64,000 nt of DNA from Charina bottae. Its lineage: Eukaryota > Chordata > Lepidosauria > Squamata > Charinaidae. The DNA lies in NCBI GenBank assembly GCA_023362775.1, contig JALMGJ010000008.1, positions 36,010,501 to 36,074,500 of the forward strand, given 5' to 3'. Positions 33,931-43,630 of the stretch are shown here, piece after piece. The translations under genes were made by a program, and so were the position numbers. Position 1 is the stretch's first letter; every line of letters starts with the position of its first letter. The notes beneath the pieces were generated by a model. The model was not told the DNA's origin, did no database searches, and saw only the letters and a program-made list of their open reading frames with translations.

Positions 33931-35366
33931 ATGCAGCACAAATGGAAGTAAACATAAAGTAGCAGATAGACATGATTGCTTGGTGGAAAGGAAAAAAAAT
34001 CTCTTTCTACATATCGTATGACTTAGGACTAATCAACATGTGCAGCATCTTGAGGACAAGGACTTCTGAGGGGATCAAACTTGGTGGGAGATTCCGCGTT
34101 GGAATGTTTTGTGTTCTGCACTCCTTATATGTTAGAAACAAACACTGCATATCAGGGAGAAAGGTTGTCGCCCAGTGCTAATTTTAATAAAGTGTCAAAA
34201 ACCTGTTTTGTGCAGTTTTTCAGTTTTTTAAAATTTAATGGAAATGGATGGTTATTTTTTTATGTATGGGGGAGAGAATATTTAAGTGAACCTTTCGTTG
34301 GTAGGGTGTAAATGCATTGACCCCACATACAGTATAATCAAAGGGGATCTCTGTGAGACCAGCCTGTGTTTTACTATGCCATAAACCCTGTAACAGTCTG
34401 CAATCCCCACCTAATGCCCACGTTTCAATTTGAATCTCAAAAAGGATATGAAGGAAGACCTCCCATTGGGGTTTTACAGATCAGAAAACTGGGGGAACTA
34501 GGAAGTCTGCAGCGTGAAAAGAGATGTCTAACTGAAAACAACACCAGCCCACTCTTTTAACACAACCATAAAACCAGCGCAAAATCACCACTAAATGAAA
34601 GTTTAAAGCAACCTGAAATAGGATAGAAAAAACAGAAACAGAAAAATGCCTTTCATGACATTGAATGGTGGATTTTGGAACAAGAGTTGCAAGTTTTAGA
34701 CTTTTAGAAGGCTTTTACTGTAGGAATCTGAGCATTCAGACATTATTGCTGCATTTGCATGGCATGCTTCCCCACACACTCTGAATTGTGGTTTAATCAA
34801 CTTTCTAAGATCACAAGATACACTTGAATCATGAATTTGTTACATTGGCTGAGTTTGTACAACACCTAGGCTGAAATGTGGTTCAGGGTGTCATTTCAGT
34901 TTATAATGCAACCACCTCATTCTGCTCACATGTGCAAACAGTAAGCCAAGGATAGGCAACATGGTGGCCTCCCAATGCTTTGGACTACAATTCCAATAAC
35001 TCCCTGATATTCACAATGCTCTCTGGGGCTGATGGGATTTGAAATCTGAAACATCTGGTGGCTTGCCTACAACTTGTATATAATTGGCTTGAGTATATAA
35101 AGTAATTTAAGTATAGTATAAGAAATTGAGGATGACCTAGTAACTCATGACTTTAAAGTCTGCAATTTTAAAACAATTTTTAAAATGTGTTGTTTTTATT
35201 TTTTATTCCTAACGCTGTAAAAATCAGAAACCGTCTATTTCCTGCTATTGACAGCACTAGATAGCATACATTCTTTAAGGTGGAAGTTCAAAAGCAGTTT
35301 CATAGGCATGGTTTGCTTGATGTACTCCATTGCTAACAAGCCAAAATAAGAGTCTGTTCTGTAATA
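33931..35366. other. Intronic stretch, little recognised
   Basis: A MITE-like pair lies at about 34945-35080 (AAGGATAGGCAACATGG ... GGTGGCTTGCCTACAAC). Otherwise there is no supportable feature. Confidence 0.4.
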
Positions 35367-35716
35367 GAGCCAGCATGGTCTAGTGGTTAAGGTGCTGGGC
35401 TAGAAACCAGGAGACTGAGAGTTCTAGTCCCGCCTTAGGCATGAAAGCCGGCTGGGTGACCTTGGGCCAGTCACACTCTCTCTCAGCCCTAGGAAGGAGC
35501 CAATGGCAAACCAGGAGACTGAGAGTTCTAGTCCTGCCTTAGGCGTGAAAGCCAGCTGGGTGACCTTGGGCCAGTCACTCACTCTCAGCCCAACTCACCT
35601 CACAGGGTTGTTGTTGTGAGGAAAATAGGAGGAGGAAGGAGTATTAGGTATGTTCGCTGCCTTGAGTTATTTATAAAAATAATAAAGGCGGGATAAAAAT
35701 TAAATAAATAAATAAT
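35367..35716 (+). mobile_element. tRNA-derived MIR-like SINE with internal duplication
   Basis: The head GGTCTAGTGGTTAAGGTGCT and GAGTTCTAGTCCCGCCTTAG look like A- and B-box regions. The CTGGGTGACCTTGGGCCAGT core and CACAGGGTTGTTGTTGTGAG follow, as in MIR/CORE-type SINEs, then an AAATAAATAAATAA tail. The segment ACCAGGAGACTGAGAG through GGGCCAGTCAC occurs twice, at about 35407-35475 and 35512-35577. Confidence 0.75.
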
Positions 35717-35963
35717 AGTGGAAGACAAACATGTTAAGTTAATGATCAGTAGCAGCATTGATATCCAAACTGGTTGGGAGAGAAAATTCCTTCATACATC
35801 TAAATCTTAAAGACAGCTAATTTTTAAAAAGTAATATCTGTTACTATGGTAACCACATTCTTTAAATGTGACATCGTATACACATGCATTGCATACAGGA
35901 GTGAATGAAGAAGCTTCTTAAGGACCTTTAATTTTGATGTTGCACCAACTCTCCCATTCATGG

Positions 35964-36577
35964 TAGACTGACCATATTTCCTTCAGATGAAAATGGGACG
36001 GGGGTGGTTGCCTCCTCCTGTCGGCACGCGGGGGGGGGCGGCGCGGTGGGCAGAGGCGATTCCCCTTCTGGGTTCCCTCCAACCAGCCGCTCCACCCCCG
36101 CTCACCGCGCTGCCCATCCCGCCTCCCCTGCGCACCGACAAGCGGAGGCGCCCACCCCCACCCCCGCAACCAGCCGCTCTGCCTCCACCCATTTTTTTTG
36201 CCTCCACCTTTCAGCACGCAGGGGGGCAGGCTGGGTGGTGCGGTGGGTGGAGGCGGAGCAGTTGATTGGGGGGCGGGGGAAGTCACCTCCACCTATCAGC
36301 ACACACGAGGGTGGGCTGGGCAGTGCAATGGGCGGGGGTGGAGCAGCTGATTGGAGGGAGCCCAGAAGGAGAATCGCCTCCGCCTGTCATGCTGCTCGGC
36401 CCACCTCTCCCACCTCCTCTACCGCGCACTGGTGGGCAGGGGCGATTCCTCCTCTGGGTTCCCTCCGGGTTTAAAAAAACGGGACAAAATTGAGATTTTT
36501 AGTATAACGACGGGACGCTCCAGAAATGGTGAAAAAACAGGACAGTCCCATTCAAAACGGGACGTATGGTCAGCCTA
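35964..36577. mobile_element. GC-rich TIR element (614 bp) with 8-bp target duplication
   Basis: The ends TAGACTGACCATA and TATGGTCAGCCTA are inverted and flanked by perfect ATTCATGG (35956-35963 and 36578-36585). The right terminal 110 bp (CGGGACAAAATTGAG to CAAAACGGGACGTATGG) matches the left end of the 61428 element in opposite orientation. The interior is very GC-rich, with repeated and inverted segments around GATTCCCCTTCTGGGTTCCC. The 8-bp duplication suggests a hAT-like group. Many frames are open because of composition only. Confidence 0.8.
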
Positions 36578-36738
36578 ATTCATGGTCTCTTCCAGCTGCA
36601 TTGGACAATAATCGCCGTTACTCCACAAAGCATGGCCATCTTTCTCTGCAGTTGCCTATGCCAGATGAGGCAAGACAGGAGAAAAGGGATAGGGTGGTGT
36701 ATCTCAAGGAAATGTAAAGTTCTCTAAAGCCATTTTCA

Positions 36739-36906
36739 TTGGAGGAAGAGAGGTGTGTAGCAAAATCAGGAGGAATCTGGTAGTGCCTTTTCCAGTTAGC
36801 ACATTTTATTAAAAGTTGTAGGTTTTAATGATAATAGCTCACTAAAGTTTATGCTTTTAAATAACATTTGTTAGTCAGAAAAAGTCCTACCAGACTCCTC
36901 CTGATT
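36739..36906. mobile_element. Unclassified 168-bp insertion with inverted ends
   Basis: A perfect 14-bp repeat TAAAGCCATTTTCA at 36725-36738 and 36907-36920 brackets the segment. Inside, AAATCAGGAGGAATCTGGTA (36763) is inverted at the right end (TACCAGACTCCTCCTGATTT). The long duplication suggests insertion by a retroelement mechanism rather than a DNA transposase. Confidence 0.6.
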
Positions 36907-36978
36907 TAAAGCCATTTTCAGTTTTGTTGCCAAAGAAAATTTGATGTGAACTGTACTTTATTGAACATACATAATATT

Positions 36979-37270
36979 AATCGAAGAGAATATTTGTAGC
37001 TCAGGGTTGAACTGTAGAGTCCTTGGTGCTCTCTGAGCCTTGTTGTTTACTTGCAGACGTTTCATTGCCAGGCTAGGCAACATCTTCAGTGCGAAAAGGA
37101 AGTGGAACTTGCTCTCTGTTTATATACCCTGGCTTGCCAACACAGGCAGGACAAGCCAGGGTATATAAACAGAGAGCAAGTTCCACTCCCTTTTCGCACT
37201 GAAGATGTTGCCTAGCCTGGCAATGAAACGTCTGCAAGTAAACAACAAGGTTCAGAGAGCACCAAGGACT
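36979..37270. mobile_element. Penelope-like palindromic insertion, family B
   Basis: Inverted arms of about 120 bp (CCTTGGTGCTCTCTGAGCC inward to CAGGGTATATAAACAGAGAG and back) meet near 37140-37150. A perfect 12-bp duplication ATACATAATATT flanks it (36967-36978 and 37271-37282). The structured motif CTGAAGA-N-stem-GAAACG lies on each arm: minus strand at 37058-37089 and plus strand at 37199-37230. Its stem sequence (TTGCC/GGCAA) is unrelated to families A and C. Confidence 0.78.
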
Positions 37271-37282
37271 ATACATAATATT

Positions 37283-38345
37283 TCTGAATCACACTGATTT
37301 GACTAATTGTGTGACTAAATGCTCTGTAGGTGAAACCCCATGTAGCATTTTAATGATGTACTCCTTTGGTTCATGACTTTAATTATATCCATCTAAAGTG
37401 AATTATAAATTGTACAGCTCTTTGTCCCCCAATATACACATCAGGCTGCTGCATTTTTTATGTCGTATTTTTCAAAAGCTCTTCAAAGGATTTAAAATCT
37501 CTCTCTTCTCCTCATACCACAACTACTTTGAAAGATTTGGACTGTGGTATCTTTCCTAGGATTTTCCTTGCTGGCCATTACAACTCCAAGAAGCTGTTTT
37601 GAATATTAGTAGCAGCAAGCAATTCAGCCACTGGTTGGAATACATAGCAAAAATAGTTCTCAAAACCTTATTTATATTTTAAGATTAAAATATATCATTA
37701 GAAGATGGCCTAGGAAAGATTAATCAACCTATTATACCAGGAACTTCTCTGCAACCCATTATATATGTTATTTGTTAATACTGCATCTAATAGCTCATTA
37801 GAGTCCACAAGTGAAGAAGAGGATTTTTAATTCTACAACTTGTTGCTTTTCCATGTTTTGCCAACATCTCTGTTTACCCTGTAAAGTTGTCTTTGCTTAG
37901 CTAATTGCTTTTTTTTAATGATCTATGGATTCCTACTCCTTTGAAGCCTGTTAAAATTGTTAATCAGTGAATCTTAGCGTTCTGAGGTGAAGAAAAGGTC
38001 ATGTAATCCACAGTCTAGAAGATATAAATATTTCTACATTGATCGATGTATGAAAAGGCAACTAGCGGAGTGTGTCACCAGCATAGTACGTACATTTGTA
38101 AATCAAGAGTTTCTTACAAAGTACGTGGTGCTTGTAGGTTGTGAGGCATACAAATGCTTGGTACATAAATATGTGTATCAGGGCAAGGAGTGTCATTAAC
38201 CAATTTCATTGGGGAAGGGGGAAAGAGATGTCTTTCAAATGTAATTTGTTGCTCAGCCAGACTCTTGGTATAAGGGAAAGTGATTCTGAGAAGTATTATG
38301 TATTACCAAAGAGCCATGCTTCTGTCAGGAGGTTCCAGATTTATG
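37283..38345. other. Intronic stretch, nothing recognised
   Basis: AT-rich single-copy-looking DNA without a supported feature. Confidence 0.5.
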
Positions 38346-38353
38346 ATTTAAGA

Positions 38354-39116
38354 CAGGTGTGTCCAACCCGTGGCCCACGGGCTGCATGCAGCCCTGAACA
38401 GCTAGTAATGCGGCCCAAAAAAATTGTAAACTTTTTACATTATTTTGCAATTTTTTGGTTGCCATTCTCTCTTTCTTCTGTTTTGCAGCCAGGCCCACAC
38501 CAAAAATAGACAATCCCGGTACATTTGAGACAGTAACAAAGCTCAGCGTAGTTACATTGCCTGTGTAGAGCATCTGCTTCTCCCCTCAGCTTCCCACGCA
38601 GGCAGGCAGCAGCCTTCCGCCAGTTTGCGAGCAGCCACCGAAGTCAGTTTTGCAACTTGACTTGCAAGCCAAGCGGAGTCTGCCGCTCTACTATTAATGC
38701 GTTTGTAGTTAGTAGGCGAAGATTGGCGGAGGCTGCCGCTCGGAGCAGAGCCGAGATGCCGAGCGGGAAGGGGAAGCCGCCAGCGGCTCTGGCAGAAAAA
38801 CGCGCTGTTAGCAGCAGTCACCAATGGGTAATGGTTCTCCCAGGTAAAAGCTGATGAGCACCTTGAGAACTCACTGAGAATTGCAACCACTTTCATCGAA
38901 CCAGACATTGATGCATTAGTTTCACAAAAACAAGGTCAAATATCCCACTAGTTTTATGTTGCCCTCTTTTTTAAAATTTTATAATAAAAATATAAAAAAA
39001 TAAATGATGTTTTATTACTTATATACATTAACTATATCATATATTTTATCTGTGGCCCAAGACAATTCCTTTTCACTCAGTGTGGCCCAGGGAAGCCAAA
39101 AGGTTGGACACCCATG
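38354..39116 (+). mobile_element. hAT (Charlie-like) element, internally deleted
   Basis: The ends CAGGTGTGTCCAACCCG and GGTTGGACACCCATG are inverted. The perfect 8-bp duplication ATTTAAGA lies at 38346-38353 and 39117-39124. A GC-rich leader (38580-38850) joins directly to the end of a transposase-like frame, so the middle of the gene is deleted. It sits about 490 bp upstream of the penultimate SNCA exon. Confidence 0.85.
38853..38951 (+). pseudogene. hAT transposase C-terminal remnant
   Basis: Thirty-two codons ending at TAG (38949-38951) read DEHLENSLRIATTFIEPDID then ALVSQKQGQISH. This resembles the extreme C-terminus of Charlie-type hAT transposases and of host genes derived from them (GTF2IRD2-like). 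The dimerisation and catalytic regions are gone. Confidence 0.65.
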
Positions 39117-39606
39117 ATTTAAGACAACAGAAAAGTCAATATCAGTAACTGAAATAAAATATACAGTAAACATCATAAATTGGATTTCAGTGAAGAACAG
39201 CCAGGATCTGGGTCCCATTAAGACAATGGTGTTAACTTTCATAATGGGACTACATTTATTAGACTTTGTGTATCCCCAACCATCAAGGTTTCTTTGCAAT
39301 TTACCATTTTTAAATGGATGCATAGAAAGCCTATGATGCAATCAAGGCTTGAATCTTCTTAGAATTTCAGTAAATATTTATGAGCCATCTACAAAAAGTT
39401 GAAATTTTGGAGAAGTTGGCTATCTTTTTCTCAACTTGCTTTCCATGGTCGGGAATGTTCTGTGTTTCCTATTCTTTGTGGCAACTACATAACACTTATG
39501 TTCAGTACTCTGTTAACCAAGCTGAACAGCAAAAGATTGTATTGAAAATGGGGAAATAAGAAAAAAAAGTGTGACATGTTTTTATATTCTTTTTTTTTAA
39601 CCGTAG

Positions 39607-39687
39607 AGTGAAGAAGGTCTTACACAGGAAGGAATTATGGATAACACAGACCCAGCAGAAAATGAGGCCTATGAAATGCCTCCTGAG
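39607..39687 (+). CDS. SNCA: Alpha-synuclein penultimate coding exon
   Basis: This 81-bp phase-0 exon lies between a polypyrimidine tract with acceptor CCGTAG and a donor GTAAAT. It encodes SEEGLTQEGIMDNTDPA followed by ENEAYEMPPE, the acidic C-terminal region of alpha-synuclein, a presynaptic vesicle-binding protein. The human counterpart is one codon longer as I recall it. The tyrosine equivalent to human Tyr125 is kept (AYEMP), while the residue equivalent to human Ser129, the main phosphorylation site, is proline (EMPPEE across the splice). It joins in frame to the terminal exon at 43005. Upstream SNCA exons, coding for the membrane-binding KTKEGV repeats, are not in this window. Confidence 0.95.
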
Positions 39688-41254
39688 GTAAATCTGTTTC
39701 TGACATCTTCTCACAGAGTATTCCAGTAATGGATGCCTGACTGGAAGATGTGGCACTGGCCATTTCTGTTTGAAATACCTTGGGAATAAACCTATCTGGC
39801 ACTTACTTACAGGGACAAAGCTGATAAGGCCTGAGACACTGAATTCACCCTCATGAAATTTTGAACTGAATGTTCAGGAGAAACATCTGCAGAACTCTGA
39901 GGAAAGCAAGTAGAGTTTTGATAAAAGCAGTGAAATTTCTCATCTCTGGAAGCTCATAAATTGACGTAATGACAATCACAGGCAAAAATAATCTTGTAAC
40001 CTATTCTTTGCTGTCAGAAGTTATATTTGCATCAAAATATATGTGGGTGGAGAAATAGAAACAAAGGACGAATGGGTTTTCTTATTTTCTCTCCATTATT
40101 ATTCTGAGGTTCCATTATTATCAGAATGAACATTTTAGGAATACAAATGGGTAAGGTAAGCATTTTGTAGACATCTTTACTACAATCGCTCCAGCAACAA
40201 CAAAAATCATGCAGCTGTATGAAAAACCTAGCTATGGCAGAGTCTGTAGATAAAATGCTTGAGAAGTTGTGGAACTACAATCCCTTTATTTGAGCCATTG
40301 GCCATACTGGGTGGGGCTGATGGGAACTGAAATCCAACAACAGTTGGAGAATCACAGGTATCTTGTCCCAGCTTTATGCTATAAAATGCCCATTGAGGAC
40401 ACCACTTTTGATCACATTCTCAAAGAAAACACCACAAACATAATTCCTATAACATTAAACGTAGAAATATATATGCAATCCTACAACCTTAATTATACCA
40501 CATCTCAAAAGTTGTTTCCAATTATAGATTTCCACAAAACATTTTCCACCTCTTCTTTCTTCCAATTATATCCTTCAAAGATATCCTGCCTCAAATGTAA
40601 ATGCAAAACAACAGCTTATAAGGTTGTGAATGAGAGCATTACAGCATTTTATAAAGAACTATCACATCAGGAGTGCATATTTACCATGCATAAAGGCATT
40701 TACCTTTCCCCTCCTCTGTATAAATTACATCCATACAGAAGGATAACATGTTTTTCTCTTCAAGTGGAGGAGGTTGCTGATATGCTGGTTAGTTTTTTTC
40801 CAATGGGGCTAGGAAGGGGCAGGAATAATCACATCTAAGTTCTACTGACAAACTTCTGCCGATCATGAGCAAGGCAGTCTCTGCCGGGTTACCCTTGCGA
40901 GCCCACCCAAAATAAAAAACACCAAAAGTACCAGTTCAATTCATAGAAGGCAATGAGCATCAGTGATGAGGAAGACAACTTGAAAAGGCAATATCCCCTG
41001 GGTTTGTTCCTATTTAGTATCAAGTAGCAGACAGACAGAATTGCTCCAGCATATTTCAACAGGGATGTAAACTTCAAAGGTTGCATTGCTGTTGCACTGA
41101 TTTTTCCCAGTCGTGCATGGGTGAGAAATCAAATTCAGAATCAGCAGAAACGTTGACCACTGTGCTAAATCAGATCCAAAACATCTTTTCTTGGGGAAGA
41201 GACTGCTTCCTGAGCTGTAGACAGCCAGCACTGATGGACTGATGGTCCTCCTTA

Positions 41255-41935
41255 CTTTTATTTATTTAATTTGTACCATGCCCAACCCCCAATGACTCTG
41301 GGTGGTTCACAAGAAAACAGGTGAACTATAAAACCATAACATAATGTGGCAAAAAAAGAAGATAACCCAGAAGCAAAGATGGCAAAACTGGGCAGCAACA
41401 AAACACACACCCATTCCTCAGAAGGGGCTACACCCATCCTTGCCAAAGGCTTGGGTGAATAGCCAGGTCTTCAAGGCCCTCTGAAGTGGGTAGGTTGGGA
41501 GCCACATGGATCTTGGGGGGAACCTCATTCCAGACTTCAGCAGAAAAGGCTTGCTTCTGGGGTCCCGAGATATGGCGTTGTTTAATCAAAGGAACTCTGA
41601 GCATGCCAACTTTCTTGGATCAAAGCAGCCAGGCAAATACTAGGGGAGATAGGCAGTCTCCGAAGTAGCCAGGTCCTATGCCATGTAGGGCTTTATAGGT
41701 AATGACCAGCACCTTGAATCACACCCAGAAGCAAACTGGCAACCAGTGCAGCTTGCAAAGTAGTGGTGTTACATGGGCATACTGAGGCATGTCAATCACT
41801 GCCCATGCCACTGCATTCTGGAGCAATTGAAGCTTCTGGGTGTGATTCAAGGGCAGCCCCATATAGAGTGCATTGCAATAGTCAAGGATGGAAGCAAACG
41901 TTAACCCATTCATGGAATGGAGTACCAACTATGGG
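41255..41935 (-). mobile_element. L2-type LINE 3' part with coding remnant
   Basis: Read on the minus strand, ILDYCNALYMGLP, LQLLQNAVAWAV and HVTPLLCKLHWLPV mark the end of an L2-like reverse transcriptase (about 41719-41928). The 3' part follows with GGCCTTGAAGACCTGGCTAT and a tail reading TTAAATAAATAAAAGT on that strand. It is the best-preserved L2 copy here, but it is 5'-truncated and broken by stops. Confidence 0.8.
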
Positions 41936-42355
41936 GTGGAGATATCACGTTCAGTCCACTAGGCTCCCTTATCTAATCTACCTTCCTCTTCTAGCCTATC
42001 CCAGGGAAATGAGAAAGCCAAAGGACTTTCAGGGAAAAGAATAAGATCCTATCCCTAGTTTACCACATTCCTAGTAGAAACCACAACCAACACAGATTTT
42101 CTCATTCCAAGATCATTAGTTTATATATATTAAAAGAAAGGAATCCTGTTTCAGTCTCTCCTAACTGTCCCTTAGATGTGTCCACCTACAGTTCCCAATC
42201 TCCACAGCTCACAAGTCTGGAAATCCACCCTGTAGGGAAACTTGACCTATCTCAAACTCACAGGGAATTACATTTCTTGAATCTACATCAGCCCCTTTTT
42301 GCAGACAATAGCTTAGGTATCCAACTGAATCCTGGAACTATCCATTAGGGAAGCC

Positions 42356-42380
42356 AAGGCAAGGCAAGGCAAGGCAAGGC
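42356..42380. repeat. (AAGGC)5 microsatellite
   Basis: Five perfect AAGGC units, in the last SNCA intron. Confidence 0.9.
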
Positions 42381-42477
42381 AAAGCATTGTTTTGTTTTTT
42401 GTTTGCTTTTACCAGAGACTCCTCTTAGTGGGACAGTTCCAAGTTCTCCTCACTTGCAATTTCTAAAGGCTCTACAG

Positions 42478-42777
42478 CAGCCTTTCTCAACCTTTTGACC
42501 CTGGAGGAACCCTTGAAATATTTTTTAGACCCCTGCACATTCAGGCTCAGATATAGGCCAGAAGTTACAAAATTATTACATTCGTTTCATGTGTAGGCCT
42601 GAATATATGCATTAACAGGGTTCTTAAACTAAAAATAAAGAATGAAACTTACTTCTTTAATGTGAAGTTGCCTGAACTTGAAATAATTTTTTTTAATAAA
42701 TTGTGATCTCCCAGGGATCCCGTAGTGACCTCTCATGGAACCCTGGGGTGCCACGGAACCCGGGTTGAGAAACCCTG
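42478..42777. mobile_element. hAT element (300 bp)
   Basis: The ends CAGCCTTTCTCAACC and GGGTTGAGAAACCCTG are inverted, with duplications CTCTACAG (42470-42477) and CTCTAAAG (42778-42785). The interior has CCTGGAGGAACCCTTGAAA and CATGGAACCCTGGGGTGCC. It is non-coding. It ends 227 bp before the terminal SNCA exon. Confidence 0.85.
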
Positions 42778-43004
42778 CTCTAAAGAGTTCAAGAGATGAA
42801 AGGATATCTCAGGATAAAAACTAAATAGAACCTAGACCACCTTTTATCCCACCAGTCTGATACCTAGGGAGAAGAAGTCTGTGTTTACAGATCTGTTTTT
42901 CTTGCAATCCTCCATCTCAAATCGGACAATCTACCATTTAGTGACCATTACTCTTTACTCTGGGTTGAGATTTTAATTTCTCCTTCTTCCTTCTACTCCA
43001 ACAG

Positions 43005-43037
43005 GAAGGATACCAGGATTATGAACCAGAAGCTTGA
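43005..43037 (+). CDS. SNCA: Alpha-synuclein terminal coding exon
   Basis: After the acceptor CTACTCCAACAG, 33 bases encode EGYQDYEPEA and a TGA stop (43035-43037). This is the invariant C-terminal end of alpha-synuclein, with the tyrosines equivalent to human Tyr133 and Tyr136. It joins in phase 0 to the exon at 39607. The sequence directly downstream also matches the vertebrate SNCA 3' UTR, so this is the functional gene and not a processed copy (introns are present). Confidence 0.95.
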   Translation, partial: EGYQDYEPEA

Positions 43038-43157
43038 ATCTCACCTTTCTTTCTATCTCTTGCTACCTGTCAATGAAAACATCTTGTCCTGTACAAGTGC
43101 TGAGTTCCAATGTGCCAAGTTGTAAACTACTTTTTATAGTTTTTATAGTGTCTTGAA

Positions 43158-43165
43158 GTTTTCCA
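43158..43165 (+). promoter_or_regulatory. Altered miR-7 seed-match position in SNCA 3' UTR
   Basis: The human miR-7 site, as I recall it, reads GTCTTCCA followed by TCAGCA. Here the aligned bases are GTTTTCCA followed by TCAGCA, a single C-to-T change inside the seed match. A G:U wobble could still form, so regulation may be weak rather than absent. Confidence 0.55.
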
Positions 43166-43515
43166 TCAGCAATGACTGGAGCATCTATAACTGTGTTCAG
43201 TTTTCGTTTCTGTGAACCAATCTCCTTCTGAAATGGAGCCTGGGTCTAAGAGCCATTGTTGTTGTTTGGATATTGTGGCTTCAAGTTCTAAACACTTTGA
43301 AAACAATTTAAAGAACACCTAAGTGTCTACTCCTTATATAGAAAGCTGTAAATGTTTTGTTGATAGATCGTTGGTAATTGAGTATTGTTTATGGTACGAA
43401 AGTTTTTAAAATGTTTTCTATGGTCATTCTTTGCTGTCCGAGAATGACATCATTGTGAAAGTTGTTAATATATTTCTATACATATATACATATATATAAA
43501 GTAACTGAGCATGAG

Positions 43516-43522
43516 CTATGCA
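43516..43522 (+). promoter_or_regulatory. Conserved miR-153 seed match in SNCA 3' UTR
   Basis: CTATGCA pairs with the miR-153 seed and lies in a block (CTATGCACCTATAAATA) that matches the human 3' UTR. miR-153 is known to repress mammalian SNCA. Confidence 0.6.
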
Positions 43523-43585
43523 CCTATAAATATTAACTGTGGAATTTTACTGTTTTGTGATAGGTTTTACTAACTTGTATCTATA

Positions 43586-43614
43586 AATAAAGATGGCCAA
43601 CTGGAATAAATAAA
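43586..43614 (+). terminator. SNCA: SNCA poly(A) signals
   Basis: AATAAA occurs at 43586, 43605 and 43609. The last two overlap (AATAAATAAA). Together they suggest cleavage between about 43605 and 43635. Confidence 0.75.
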
Positions 43615-43630
43615 ACACATTGCCTGTTGA

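Larger units (their letters stand above)
39688..43004 (+). other. SNCA: Last SNCA intron (3.3 kb)
   Basis: Donor GTAAAT and acceptor CTCCAACAG frame this intron. It contains an L2 fragment on the minus strand (41255-41935), a pentanucleotide repeat (42356) and a hAT element (42478-42777). A 189-codon frame at 40269-40838 begins in MITE-like sequence and is AT-rich, so I do not call it a gene. Confidence 0.85.
43038..43630 (+). other. SNCA: SNCA 3' untranslated region
   Basis: From memory, long blocks match the human SNCA 3' UTR: CCTGTACAAGTGCTGAGTTC near 43090, TTTTCCATCAGCAATGACTG near 43160, AAAGAACACCTAAGTG near 43311, and CTATGCACCTATAAATATTA near 43516. Overlapping poly(A) signals AATAAA lie at 43586-43591, 43605-43610 and 43609-43614. 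The end of the transcript is therefore placed near 43630, with a shorter form possible. Confidence 0.85.

Noticed and set aside
35987..36474. Proline-rich frames of 90-156 codons
   Set aside because: They are low-complexity products of GC-rich transposon interior, open in several frames at once.
40269..40838. 189-codon frame in the last SNCA intron as a gene or alternative exon
   Set aside because: It begins in MITE-like sequence, is AT-rich, has no recognisable domain and no splice logic with the SNCA exons.
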